Source of the DNA: Tepidiphilus margaritifer DSM 15129
GTDB taxonomy: Bacteria; Pseudomonadota; Gammaproteobacteria; Burkholderiales; Rhodocyclaceae
Assembly (NCBI RefSeq): GCF_000425565.1
Contig: NZ_KE384397.1
Location: forward strand, 1-64,000
Direction: 5' to 3'
DNA: 64,000 nucleotides
A model generated the notes under the pieces. The model searched no databases. It was not told the origin of the DNA and saw only the letters and a list, made by a program, of their open reading frames with translations. Position numbers and translations under genes: made by a program. Of the stretch, positions 49,326 through 57,606 are shown in pieces (positions within the stretch are counted from its first letter, which is position 1; every line of letters starts with the position of its first letter).

Positions 49326-49657
49326 TATGATGTCGAGATCGACGACGGAAACCGGCCCGATGATGAGGACCAGCTGCGCGAACAGCTGGAGCGCGAACTG
49401 GAAGAGATCAAGCGACGCAAGCGGAAGTGGCAGATGGCCTTCGCCAATGACGTCATTACGTTGGACGAGCTTCGGGAGCGCATGGCAGAGGAGCGGGCCC
49501 GCGAGGAGGCCGTCATGCAGCAGCTGGCCCAGCTTGGGCAGCCTGATGATCATCCGGCCAGGCGGTTAACAGCGCAGGAAGTGATCGAGTTTGCGCGCGA
49601 GCTGCGCGCTAAGTGGTCCTATTTCGAGCCTGAGCACAAGAAGGCGGCCATACAAAC
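49326..49657 (+). pseudogene. Large serine recombinase, C-terminal coiled-coil fragment
   Basis: The frame from 49326, opening just after a TAA, encodes a charged coiled coil with LEEIKRRKRKWQMAFANDVI and LDELRERMAEERAREEAV, then LRAKWSYFEPEHKKAA, which resembles the C-terminal part of large serine recombinases. The catalytic and zinc domains are absent; the left border coincides with the end of the AT-richer block and the right border with IS5 copy 3. GC-rich, unlike the block. Confidence 0.6.
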
Positions 49658-50533
49658 GGGCACCTCGAAAAACTCCTCTACCCCCGGTCTCTGATAAAAT
49701 TCCTCTGTCCTGATTCGAGAGGAGCCTGAACCATGGCACGCCGCACCGCGATCCAGCCCGACCTCTTTGCCGCAGAAGAACATCGCACCAAGCTCGATCG
49801 CTTGGGCGATCCCCTGCAGGAGATGGACTCGGTGATCGACTTTGCGGCGCTGGCGGCGGAAGTCGAGAAGGTTTTTCCCCCGAAGGATCAGTCCAAAGGC
49901 GGACGGCCGCCCTATCCGATCGAGACGATGGTGCGTATCGTGGTGTTGAAGCGCCTCTATGGGCTCTCGGACGAACAGATGGAGTTCCAGCTCCTCGATC
50001 GGATGAGCTTCAAGCGCTTCTGTGGGCTGGAGCACTCGCGCACGGTTCCGGATCGCACCACGATCTGGTTGTTCGAAAACCGCATCGGACCGGCAGGGGC
50101 GCAAGCCCTGTTCGCAGATCCAGCGCAAGGCCAAGCCCCACCGGCCACTGCCCAAGCGGCAGAAAGCGCGCAATACGCGCATTGCCCGCGTGCGCGCGCG
50201 GGTCGAGCACGTGTTCGCTGCCATCGAAGCCATGGGCGGCAAGATGATCCGCACCATCGGACAGGCCAGAGCCGGCTTTGCCCTCACCCTGATGGCTGCC
50301 TGCGACAACATCCGGCGAACGGTGTGGCTCGTGAAGTCCAATGCCATCGCCTGGTGAGGACTGCCCACGGCCGCAGTGTGCCCAAAGCGGCCGTGGGCAG
50401 GAAAAAACCGGGGCACGAGGCCGCAACGAGCGGCCAAAACGGGGGGAAATCGAGTGGAATTCAGTGCCGAGTGTCATGAAGAGTCTGTTTCACCGCGAGT
50501 TTCCCGGAAAATAGGGGTTGATCGAGGTTCCCC
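49658..50533 (+). mobile_element. IS5-family element, copy 3, internally deleted (876 bp)
   Basis: Both ends match copies 1 and 2 (GGGCACCTCGAAAAACTCC at 49658 and GGGGTTGATCGAGGTTCCCC at 50533), but about 418 bases are missing inside. It is in direct orientation with copy 2, and the pair encloses the AT-richer block. The flanks do not match. Confidence 0.85.
49733..50357 (+). pseudogene. IS5-family transposase, internal deletion
   Basis: From ATG 49733 the frame follows copies 1 and 2 through RIGPAGAQALF, then jumps to the QIQRKAKPHRPLPKRQ region out of frame, losing most of the DDE core. It cannot make an active enzyme but the ends could be moved in trans. Confidence 0.85.
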
Positions 50534-50534
50534 A

Positions 50535-50560
50535 GTGTCTTGATTTCGGTGGCCACTATA
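50535..50560 (-). repeat. IS3-family terminal inverted repeat, right border of the island
   Basis: GTGTCTTGATTTCGGTGGCC followed by ACTATA is the inverted counterpart of 33582-33607 with 22 of 26 matches. It starts one base after IS5 copy 3 and is followed directly by a thiI 3' fragment. Confidence 0.7.
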
Positions 50561-50564
50561 CATC

Positions 50565-50807
50565 GTGACGCAGAAATCTCCGGGCGAGATCCTCATCGAC
50601 ATCCGCCCCCCCGAACTCGCCGACGAAGCGCCGCTGCCCGAAGCCGACCTGGCGATTCCCTTCTTTGCCCTGCGCGAAGCGAAGCTACCCGAGGCGCGGC
50701 GCTATCTGCTCTACTGCGACCGCGGCCTGCTGAGCCAGTGGCACGGCCGGGCGCTCGCCGCGCGCGGGCTGGAAGTGGCGGTGTATCAGCCAGCGCGTTC
50801 GGCCTGA
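50565..50807 (+). pseudogene. Second, diverged copy of the thiI 3' end
   Basis: The frame encodes GEILIDIRPPELADEAPLPE, PFFALREAKLPEARRYLLYCD and GLEVAVYQPARSA, i.e. the last ~80 residues (rhodanese-like tail) of ThiI. It aligns with 33346-33580 at roughly 88 percent nucleotide identity, with mostly synonymous changes. The end is the natural stop that the full-length thiI has lost, overlapping the exporter gene by 22 bases. Probably the original chromosomal thiI end or a relative's. Confidence 0.85.
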
Positions 50808-52000
50808 GCCGATTCACCGGCCACGAGCCGGGAACGGGGCACGAAGGCGAAAGCGAGCACGAAGAGCATCGCCCCCCAGAAGGCGACCAGGCCGGCGAAG
50901 GGCCAGGGCATGTCGCGCGCCAGCATGCCGAGCACCACCCCGGTGAGAAAGGCGATCGACATCATCACGAACCCGCTCAGGGCGGAGGCCACGCCCGCCG
51001 CCCGCGGAAACGCGCCGACCGCCCCACTCTGGCCGCACGGCTGATGGATGCCATGCGCGATCATGAAGCCGCAGAACGGCAGGAGCAATCCCATCGGCCC
51101 GCCTCGCCCGATCAGCAGCAGGATCACCATCACCACTCCCGCCGTACAGGAGAGCATACCGCCCGCTTGCACCGTGCGCCTCAGCCCGAAGCGCCCGAGC
51201 AGGCGGCGGCACAGCACCGTTCCGCAGAGATAGGAGGTGGCGCTGGCGAGCATCACCAGGCTGTATTCGGTGGGTGAAAACCGGTAGAAATTGATGAAGA
51301 TGAAGGAAGAACTGGCGAGAAAGGTGAAGAGCCCACCGTAGGAAGATGAGGCGAGCAAGGTAAAGATCCAGAAATCCCGGTGCCCCAGCACCTCGCGCCA
51401 GGCCTGCAGCAGCGCCGCCGGGCGCAGGGCGTGTGGGTTGCGCCGCGCCAGCGTCTCGCGAAAGATGCGCCAAGTGAGCGCCAGTGTGATCGCCCCCGCC
51501 ACGGCCAGCACGAAGAGGGTCGCCCGCCAGCCCAGGACGCGCACCGTCGCCCCGCCGACCAGGGGGCTGAGGCAGGCGAGGAGCCCGAGGCCGGAGAAGG
51601 CGCGACTCAAGAGCTTCGCCCCGGCCAGGGGATCGTGCAGGTCGCGCACGATCGCCCGCCCCGCCATCACCGACGCCCCCAGCGCCACCCCTTGTACCAC
51701 GCGCCAGCCGAGCAGCTGCGCCATGGAGGTAGCGAAAGTGCAGCCCAGCGCCGCCGCCACGTAGAGGCTCAGCCCCGCGAGCAGGATGGGCTTGCGCCCG
51801 AAGCGATCCGACAAGGGTCCCCAGAAGAGCTGCGCCACGCCGAAAGCAAAGAGCATCGCCGCCAGCGTCTGCTGCGCCTGCGCCACGCTCGCCCCCAGAC
51901 TGGCGGTGATCCCCGGCAGGGCCGGTAGATAGAGGTCGGTGGTAATCGGCTGCAGCCCCAGCAGGAGGGAGAGCAGGACGACGGTTTGCAGTTCGGTCAT
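50786..52000 (-). CDS. Bcr/CflA-type multidrug efflux MFS transporter
   Basis: A 404-residue protein with 12 membrane segments. LGLQPITTDLYLPALPGI in helix 1 and WGPLSDRFGRKPILLAGL in loop 2-3 are the Bcr/CflA signatures, and GVALGASVMAGRAIVRDL is motif C. It exports drugs or amino acids by proton antiport. The start at 52000 is the family start; the longer frame upstream is not homologous. It converges on thiI, as in the chromosome before the island. Confidence 0.9.
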   Translation of the reverse strand: MTELQTVVLLSLLLGLQPITTDLYLPALPGITASLGASVAQAQQTLAAMLFAFGVAQLFWGPLSDRFGRKPILLAGLSLYVAAALGCTFATSMAQLLGWRVVQGVALGASVMAGRAIVRDLHDPLAGAKLLSRAFSGLGLLACLSPLVGGATVRVLGWRATLFVLAVAGAITLALTWRIFRETLARRNPHALRPAALLQAWREVLGHRDFWIFTLLASSSYGGLFTFLASSSFIFINFYRFSPTEYSLVMLASATSYLCGTVLCRRLLGRFGLRRTVQAGGMLSCTAGVVMVILLLIGRGGPMGLLLPFCGFMIAHGIHQPCGQSGAVGAFPRAAGVASALSGFVMMSIAFLTGVVLGMLARDMPWPFAGLVAFWGAMLFVLAFAFVPRSRLVAGESAQAERAG

Positions 52001-52089
52001 CGGCGTTCCGTTTCGTTTGCGGGAAGATCTTGCTGTCCAGACAAGATTATCCCACCACGAACAAGGATATCGCCCTCTCGCCCCTTCCT

Positions 52090-52263
52090 TCACAAATCCG
52101 TCCTGGCGTTTTCGATGAGCGCGGCCACCTGCTGCGCATCATCCAGCGCATGGGCGGCGAGCAGGGCGAATTTGGCGAGGAAGAGGCGGACCTTGTCTTC
52201 GGGGACGGCGTCGATCGCCTCGGCCAGGAGGTCGTAGATTCGTTCCAGATCGGCGATGTTCAT
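52090..52263 (-). CDS. DUF2783 small protein, copy 1
   Basis: A 57-residue helical protein, IADLERIYDLLAEAIDAVPE then VRLFLAKFALLAAHALDDAQ. Such proteins are found next to FAD-dependent aromatic monooxygenases. Its ATG overlaps the stop of the monooxygenase gene (ATGA), so it is translated with it. Function unknown; a subunit or chaperone of the flavoprotein is plausible. A second copy accompanies the other monooxygenase at 57353. Confidence 0.75.
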   Translation of the reverse strand: MNIADLERIYDLLAEAIDAVPEDKVRLFLAKFALLAAHALDDAQQVAALIENARTDL

Positions 52264-53963
52264 GCGGACTCTCCCAAGCGGTTGACGAGCCGTTCCAGGA
52301 CGGGGGCGATGCGATGAACGGCGCAGTTGCCCCAGCGGGCGGCGACGTGCTGGTCGGGACGCACGAGGTAGGTCGCGCCGTCGACACTTGCGCCGTATTT
52401 GCGCCAGCAGCGGCCCTCGGGATCGGGCAGCGTCAGGTCGGCGCCCTCGACGTGGTCCCGGCCGAGGCTGATGGCGAGCAGCCGCAGCGGCACGCCCCGC
52501 GCCCGCAGGCGCTGCAGCAGCGCCGTGACGTCGGCTGGCAGCGCTTCACGTTCGGTGAAGACGAGCAGGTGGATCGATTCGTCCCAGTGATCGAGCAGGA
52601 AATCATCGAGCCCGAGCTTGACGTTGGGGATCGGCGCGCCGTCGACTGGCCCTTCGAGGAAAAGCGCCTGATCGTCGTCGCGCGCGTTGAGGCGCGAGTG
52701 CGCATAGACGTGCGGGCGCGACGTGCGCCAGTGAAAGAGCGGCCCGACGAACCCGTTCTTCAGCGAGAGCGAGAGCACCGCGTCGCGCATCGTGCGATGG
52801 CCCGTGGTGGGCGGCGTCATGAAGCGCGTGCTGCGTCCAGCCTCCTCGATGATCTCCTTGGCGGCACCGACGCGTTCTTCGGAATAGGAGGCGAGCAGGG
52901 AGCGGCCGGACCAGCCGTGCAGCGTGAAGGCGAGTTTCCAGGCGAGGTCGAACGCATCCTGGAATCCGGTGTTGGCACCGCGCACGCCGAAGATGGGCAG
53001 TACGTGCGCCGCGTCGCCGGCGAAGACGACGTGGCCATGGACGTAGTTTTCGAGCGTGAGGGCACGGGCGGAATAGACCGAGCACCAGTCGAGCTCCCAG
53101 GATTTGCCTTCGTAGCCGATCATCTCGAGGTGCGCGTCGATGCGCGCCTTGAGTATCTCGAAGCGCAGCGCCTCCTGCGGCTCTTCGCCCTCCGGCAGAC
53201 GGAAGTCGATGCGCCAGATACCAAAGGGCTGACGGTGCATCAGCACGGTATTGCCGGGATTCCATTCGGGATCGAAGAAGGCGAGCCGCTCGGTGGGCAG
53301 ATCGAGGTCGATCTTGATGTCGGCGATCACGAAGCGCCCGGCGTAGGAATCCCCGACCAGCGACAGCCCCAGGAGGCTGCGCACGCTCGAGCGGGCACCG
53401 TCGGCGGCGACGAGCCAGTCGGTCGAGAGGGTATATTCCCCCAGCGGCGTGTCGATGCGCGCCTCCACCCCGTCGTCGCGCTGGCTCAGACCGATGAGCC
53501 TGTTGCCCCAGCGCACTTCGACGAGGCCGCTGCGACACACCTCGTCGAGAAGAAACTCTTCGAGGTATTGCTGCTGCAGGTTGATCATGGGGTAGAAACG
53601 GCTGTCTTCGTCGTGCGGCGCCTCCATGCGGAATACCCGCTGCCCGCGATAGTAGGAGTTGCCGAAGCGCCACGGCAGCCCGATTTCGGCGATGCGGCGC
53701 GCCACGCCCGCCTGCTGCAGGATCTCCATCGAGCGGCGCGTATAGACGATGGCGCGGCTGCCCTCGCTCACCTGCACTTCCGAGTCGAGGATGACGCTGG
53801 GGACGCGGTAGCGGGCGAGCAGCAGTGCCAGCGTCATGCCCACCGGTCCGGCGCCGACGATGACGACTTTCTGGCGGGGCTCGGTTTCACGGGGCAGATA
53901 GGGCGGAAAGACTCGATAGCGGTAATAGACGGACTTGCGCGGTTCAGCGTTTGGTTGGTGCAT
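52260..53963 (-). CDS. FAD-dependent aromatic monooxygenase, MhpA/PheA-like, copy 1
   Basis: A 567-residue class A flavoprotein hydroxylase. VVIVGAGPVGMTLALLLARY binds FAD near residue 35, DWLVAADGARSSVRSLLG is the DG motif, and VVFAGDAAHVLPIFGVRGAN the GD motif; a thioredoxin-like C-terminal domain follows. It hydroxylates a phenolic substrate with NAD(P)H and oxygen. The start MHQPNAEP at 53963 follows GGGAGGGGGAG. It lies 108 bases after the GST gene and overlaps the DUF2783 gene. Confidence 0.88.
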   Translation of the reverse strand: MHQPNAEPRKSVYYRYRVFPPYLPRETEPRQKVVIVGAGPVGMTLALLLARYRVPSVILDSEVQVSEGSRAIVYTRRSMEILQQAGVARRIAEIGLPWRFGNSYYRGQRVFRMEAPHDEDSRFYPMINLQQQYLEEFLLDEVCRSGLVEVRWGNRLIGLSQRDDGVEARIDTPLGEYTLSTDWLVAADGARSSVRSLLGLSLVGDSYAGRFVIADIKIDLDLPTERLAFFDPEWNPGNTVLMHRQPFGIWRIDFRLPEGEEPQEALRFEILKARIDAHLEMIGYEGKSWELDWCSVYSARALTLENYVHGHVVFAGDAAHVLPIFGVRGANTGFQDAFDLAWKLAFTLHGWSGRSLLASYSEERVGAAKEIIEEAGRSTRFMTPPTTGHRTMRDAVLSLSLKNGFVGPLFHWRTSRPHVYAHSRLNARDDDQALFLEGPVDGAPIPNVKLGLDDFLLDHWDESIHLLVFTEREALPADVTALLQRLRARGVPLRLLAISLGRDHVEGADLTLPDPEGRCWRKYGASVDGATYLVRPDQHVAARWGNCAVHRIAPVLERLVNRLGESA

Positions 53964-54071
53964 CTCCCCCTCCCTGGTTCGGTCGCAAATGGATCTCCGC
54001 GAGCGCACGGCCGGGTGCGCCACGAAAGGGCGATCGGTGCCGCCCTGTTTTGTGAATGGCGCGACCTGCCC

Positions 54072-54725
54072 TCAGGCGGGCTGCGGCGCGTCCGGTTGGC
54101 AGGCGGGGGCCGCTTGCCGGAACGCGGGCAGCGCCTCGCAGGCGTCCACGATGGCGCGGATGCGCGGAAAGGTGTCCAGCGAACACTCGTAGCGCCGGGC
54201 ATTGAAGACCTGCGGCACGAGGCAGCAGTCGGCCAGCGTGGGGGTGTTGCCGTGGCAGAAGCGGCCGGTACGGGGATCGTCGAGCAGCCGTTCGAACGTG
54301 TCGAGCCCCCGTTCGATCCAGTGCCGGATCCAGTCGAGTTTCTGCTCCTCGCTCACGCCGAGCCGTTCGGTGAGGTAGCGCAGCACGCCGAGGTTGTTGA
54401 GCGGATGCGTGTCGCAGGCGATCGTCAGCGCCAGGCCGCGCACCCGCGCCCGCCCCAGCGGGTCGGGCGGCAACAGGGGCGGCTCGGGATGGGTTTCTTC
54501 GAGGTATTCGATGATGGCCAGCGATTGCACCAGCACCTCGCCCCCGTCGGTCTGCAGCGCCGGCACCAATCCCCCGGGATGGATCGCCCGGTATTCCGGC
54601 CGGTGCTGCTCGCCGCCGTCGCGCAGCAGATGCACCGGCACCGCCTCGTACTCCAGCCCCTTGAGCGCCAGCGCGATGCGCACGCGATAGGCGGCGGAAC
54701 TGCGGAAGTAGGTGTAGAGTTTCAT
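54072..54725 (-). CDS. maiA: Maleylacetoacetate/maleylpyruvate isomerase (zeta-class GST)
   Basis: A 217-residue glutathione transferase. YFRSSAAYRVRIALALKGLEY at the N-terminus contains the SSxxxRVR motif of zeta GSTs, and PLNNLGVLRYL plus GNTPTLADCCLVPQVFNARR belong to the helical domain. It isomerises the cis double bond of a maleyl-keto acid to the fumaryl form with glutathione. The start overlaps the hydrolase stop by 4 bases. The exact substrate, maleylacetoacetate or maleylpyruvate, cannot be told. Confidence 0.9.
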   Translation of the reverse strand: MKLYTYFRSSAAYRVRIALALKGLEYEAVPVHLLRDGGEQHRPEYRAIHPGGLVPALQTDGGEVLVQSLAIIEYLEETHPEPPLLPPDPLGRARVRGLALTIACDTHPLNNLGVLRYLTERLGVSEEQKLDWIRHWIERGLDTFERLLDDPRTGRFCHGNTPTLADCCLVPQVFNARRYECSLDTFPRIRAIVDACEALPAFRQAAPACQPDAPQPA

Positions 54726-55735
54726 TTCCCCAACCCCCTCACCCGGTTGCGGATGCTGCCGAAAATCGACGCGCCGTTGGCGTCGTGCATGGCGATCTCA
54801 ACCGTGTCGCCGTGGCGCATGAAGGGCGTCTGCGGCGCGCCCGATTCGATGGTCTCGTACATGCGCACTTCCGCGATGCAGCAGTAGCCCACGCCGCCGT
54901 TCTCGATCTTGGAGCCGTAGAGTCCGCCCTGCTTGTTGGAGACGGTGCCCGAGCCGACGATGCTGCCGGCCTCCATCTCGCGCGTTTTGGCGGCGTGGGC
55001 GATGAGGCGTCCGAAGTCGAAGGTCATGTCGATGCCGGCATTGGGTCGGCCGAAGGGGCGGCCGTTGTATTGGACTTCGAGCGGCAGGTGCAGCTTGCCG
55101 TCGCGCCAGGCCTCGCCCAGTTCGTCGGGGGTGACCGCCACCGGGCTGAAGCTGGAGGCGGGCTTGGACTGGAAGAAGCCGAAGCCTTTGGCGAGCTCGC
55201 CGGGCACGAGGTTGCGCAGGGTGACGTCGTTGACGAGCAGCACCAGGCGGATCGTCTCGAGCGCGGCCTTAGGGTCGATGCCCATCGGCACGTCGCCGGT
55301 GATCACCGCCACTTCGGCCTCGAAGTCTATCCCCCAGGATTCGTCGGCGACGATGTCGTCGCACGGCCCGATGAAACTGTCGGAACCGCCCTGGTACATC
55401 AGCGGATCGTCGTAGAATGAGGCGGGTACTTCCGCGCCGCGTGCCTTGCGCACGAGTTCCACGTGGTTGAGATAGGCCGAGCCGTCGGCCCACTGGTAGG
55501 CGCGCGGCAGCGGGCTGTGGCAGGCGGCGGGGTCGAACGGACGCGCATCTTTCAGGGCACCGCGTTCGAGCAGCCCGGCGACGAGCGCGAGGTCGTCGCG
55601 CACTTCGTCCCAGCGATCGAGCGCCTCCTGCAGCGTGCGGGCGACGGCGCCGACGGGGTGGCAGCGGCCGAGGTCACGGCTGACGACGACGAGGGTGCCG
55701 TCGCGGCCGCCGTCTTTGAGCGTGGCGAGTTTCAT
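54722..55735 (-). CDS. Fumarylacetoacetate hydrolase family protein
   Basis: A 337-residue FAH-fold hydrolase. Metal-binding acidic residues are in DFEAEVAVITGDVP and the family motifs NDVTLRNLVPGELAKGFGFF, and GSGTVSNKQGG follow. It splits a fumaryl-keto acid into fumarate plus a small acid. The gene follows the VOC gene by 22 bases and overlaps the isomerase gene. Length fits the fumarylacetoacetase-like bacterial branch, longer than the usual ~230-residue fumarylpyruvate hydrolases. Confidence 0.88.
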   Translation of the reverse strand: MKLATLKDGGRDGTLVVVSRDLGRCHPVGAVARTLQEALDRWDEVRDDLALVAGLLERGALKDARPFDPAACHSPLPRAYQWADGSAYLNHVELVRKARGAEVPASFYDDPLMYQGGSDSFIGPCDDIVADESWGIDFEAEVAVITGDVPMGIDPKAALETIRLVLLVNDVTLRNLVPGELAKGFGFFQSKPASSFSPVAVTPDELGEAWRDGKLHLPLEVQYNGRPFGRPNAGIDMTFDFGRLIAHAAKTREMEAGSIVGSGTVSNKQGGLYGSKIENGGVGYCCIAEVRMYETIESGAPQTPFMRHGDTVEIAMHDANGASIFGSIRNRVRGLGK

Positions 55736-55757
55736 CGGTCGGGAATCTCCGTGGAGC

Positions 55758-56312
55758 TCAGGCGAGCGGGAACATCTCTTTGTAGCGGCCGTCGTGCATC
55801 CAGCGCGCGTGCTTGGGCGCTTTCTTCGTCTTCGACCACTCTTCCAGCATTTCCCATTTCACTGCGTCGAGTGCCTCGAGCATGCCGGGCCGCAGGGTGT
55901 TGCAGGCGAGCTCGATCCGGTGCCCGTTCGGGTCGAAGAAGTAGATGGACTGGAAGAGGGCATGATCGACCGGGCCGATCACTTCGATACCGTCGGCTTC
56001 GAGGCGCTCCTTCGCCGCGAGCAGATCGTCCATCGAGGCGACTTCGAGCGCGAGATGCTGCGTCCACGCCGGCGTGTTCGGATCCCGGCCCATCGGTGGA
56101 CGGGTGGGCAGCTCGAAGAAGGCGAGCACGTTGCCGTTGCCGGCATCGAGAAAGATGTGCATGTACGGATCCGGCTCTTTGGTCGAGGGGACCTGGTCTT
56201 CGGCGATCGACAGGATCAGTTTCATGCCGAGGTATTTTTCATACCAGCGGGCGGTTTCGAGGGCGTCCTTGCAGCGGTAGGCGGCGTGGTGGATTTTCTG
56301 GATGAGTGCCAT
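55758..56312 (-). CDS. VOC-superfamily metalloprotein, candidate ring-cleavage or isomerase enzyme
   Basis: A 184-residue single-chain VOC protein with two beta-alpha-beta-beta-beta modules. Likely metal ligands are His8 or His9, Glu67, His86 and Glu134 (KIHHAAY, LAFFELP, TQHLALEV, GHRIELAC). Four ligands resemble glyoxalase I or epimerases more than two-His-one-Glu dioxygenases. It is the first gene of the operon with hydrolase, isomerase and monooxygenase, which lacks any cupin dioxygenase. The C-terminal 40 residues carry extra helices. Confidence 0.8.
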   Translation of the reverse strand: MALIQKIHHAAYRCKDALETARWYEKYLGMKLILSIAEDQVPSTKEPDPYMHIFLDAGNGNVLAFFELPTRPPMGRDPNTPAWTQHLALEVASMDDLLAAKERLEADGIEVIGPVDHALFQSIYFFDPNGHRIELACNTLRPGMLEALDAVKWEMLEEWSKTKKAPKHARWMHDGRYKEMFPLA

Positions 56313-56430
56313 GGTGTCTTCCTCCGTGTGGGGCCGGATGACTCCTCCGGCCATCAGTCATGCTTGCATTGTATTGCCGAAAAACTTATAGTATCAACGG
56401 TTTTTTTCGATTGATTTATCGGACGCGACG

Positions 56431-57339
56431 ATGAATGTCACCCTGCGCCAGTTGCGCGCCTTTCTCGCGGTCGCGCGATTCGGCAGTTTCACCGTCGCCG
56501 CCGAACATCTGTACACCACGCAGTCGGCCCTGAGCGGGTCGATCAAGGAGCTGGAGAACTCGCTGGGCGTGCAGCTCTTCGACCGCAGCACGCGGCGGGT
56601 GCAGCTCACCGAAGTGGGGCGGGAACTCTATCCGCTGGTGGAAAAGATCCTCGCCGATCTGGACGCCGTGCTGCACGAGGTGACCACGCTCAAGGCGCTC
56701 AGGCGCGGCATCGTGCGTATCGCCGCGCCACAGCTGATGGCGGCCACCCTGCTGCCGGACGTGCTCGCGAGTTTCATGCGCGCATTTCCCCACGTGACGA
56801 TCCGGCTCATCGATTGCGGCGTGGAGTCGGTGCCGTCGTGCGTGCTCTCGGGGGAAGCCGATCTGGGGATCGGGCCGGAGCGGGACGTGCCCGGCGAGAT
56901 CGGAGCCGAACTGCTTTTCGCGCAGCCCTTTCACGTTGTCTTCCCGCCGGGTCATCCGCTCGCAGCGCAGGAGGCGGTGCCTTGGCGGCGACTGGCGGAG
57001 TTTCCCCTCATCACCCTGCAGGGGCAATTCACGGAAAAGCTTTCGCGGGATCTGCACGAGGCGGTGCGCGACCTCGACCTGCATCCGGATACGACCGTGG
57101 CATTCATGTCGACGGCGCTCGGCATGGTGTCGATCGGTCTGGGGGTGACGATCTGCGTCTCCTATGCCGAGCCGATGGTGCGCCGCTATGGCCTGGAAAT
57201 GCGGCGCCTGACCGAGCCGGACGTGCATCGCCGGTTCTTCGTCTTCACGCGACACGGCCGGGCGCTGTCTCCGGCCGCCGAGGCGTTCCACATCCATCTG
57301 CGGCGCTTCGTCGGCAACGGCACCGCGGCCAGGGTGTAG
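56431..57339 (+). CDS. LysR-family regulator of the VOC-FAH-isomerase operon
   Basis: A 302-residue LysR protein: HTH in LRQLRAFLAVARFGSFTVAA and LYTTQSALSGSIKELENSLG, then an effector-binding domain with VRIAAPQLMAATLLPDVL and PLITLQGQFTEKL. Divergent from the VOC gene with a 118-bp gap holding the AT-rich TATAGT region, so it should control that operon in response to an aromatic intermediate. Complete. Confidence 0.9.
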   Translation: MNVTLRQLRAFLAVARFGSFTVAAEHLYTTQSALSGSIKELENSLGVQLFDRSTRRVQLTEVGRELYPLVEKILADLDAVLHEVTTLKALRRGIVRIAAPQLMAATLLPDVLASFMRAFPHVTIRLIDCGVESVPSCVLSGEADLGIGPERDVPGEIGAELLFAQPFHVVFPPGHPLAAQEAVPWRRLAEFPLITLQGQFTEKLSRDLHEAVRDLDLHPDTTVAFMSTALGMVSIGLGVTICVSYAEPMVRRYGLEMRRLTEPDVHRRFFVFTRHGRALSPAAEAFHIHLRRFVGNGTAARV

Positions 57340-57352
57340 CCCCGGCCGCGCC

Positions 57353-57586
57353 TCAGCCGCCCACGACGTCTTCGCGCGCGAGACGGATCGCCTCGCGCAG
57401 CAGATCGACGTCGCCGACGTGGTTGGCGAGCAGCAGCACGAGGCGGGCGTTCACCAGAGCGCTCTGTTCCTCGTCGAGGTCGCGGTGCGCCTCGATGAGC
57501 GCCTCGTAGAAAGCATCGCCCGCTTCATACCCGTAGAAAGTGCGGGTACGGGGTTCGCGGAAATTGTATTCCAGAGTGATCATCAT
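57353..57586 (-). CDS. DUF2783 small protein, copy 2
   Basis: A 77-residue protein with GYEAGDAFYEALIEAHRDLD and NARLVLLLANHVGDVDLLRE, the DUF2783 core. It has a longer N-terminus than copy 1. Two adjacent ATG codons follow GAGAGGAGGAGAGG. It lies 20 bases after the second FAD monooxygenase gene. Paired occurrence of a monooxygenase with DUF2783 twice in 8 kb supports a functional link. Confidence 0.82.
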   Translation of the reverse strand: MMITLEYNFREPRTRTFYGYEAGDAFYEALIEAHRDLDEEQSALVNARLVLLLANHVGDVDLLREAIRLAREDVVGG

Positions 57587-57606
57587 CCTCTCCTCCTCTC
57601 TTGCAT

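Noticed and set aside
49326-49657. Functional serine integrase of the island
   Set aside because: Only the C-terminal coiled coil remains; catalytic domain absent.
52314-54887. 857-codon plus-strand open frame opposite the monooxygenase and GST genes
   Set aside because: Antisense shadow; no domains, and it crosses gene borders.
55758-56312. Calling the VOC protein a homogentisate or gentisate dioxygenase
   Set aside because: Those enzymes are cupins; the visible His/Glu ligand set does not prove dioxygenase chemistry.
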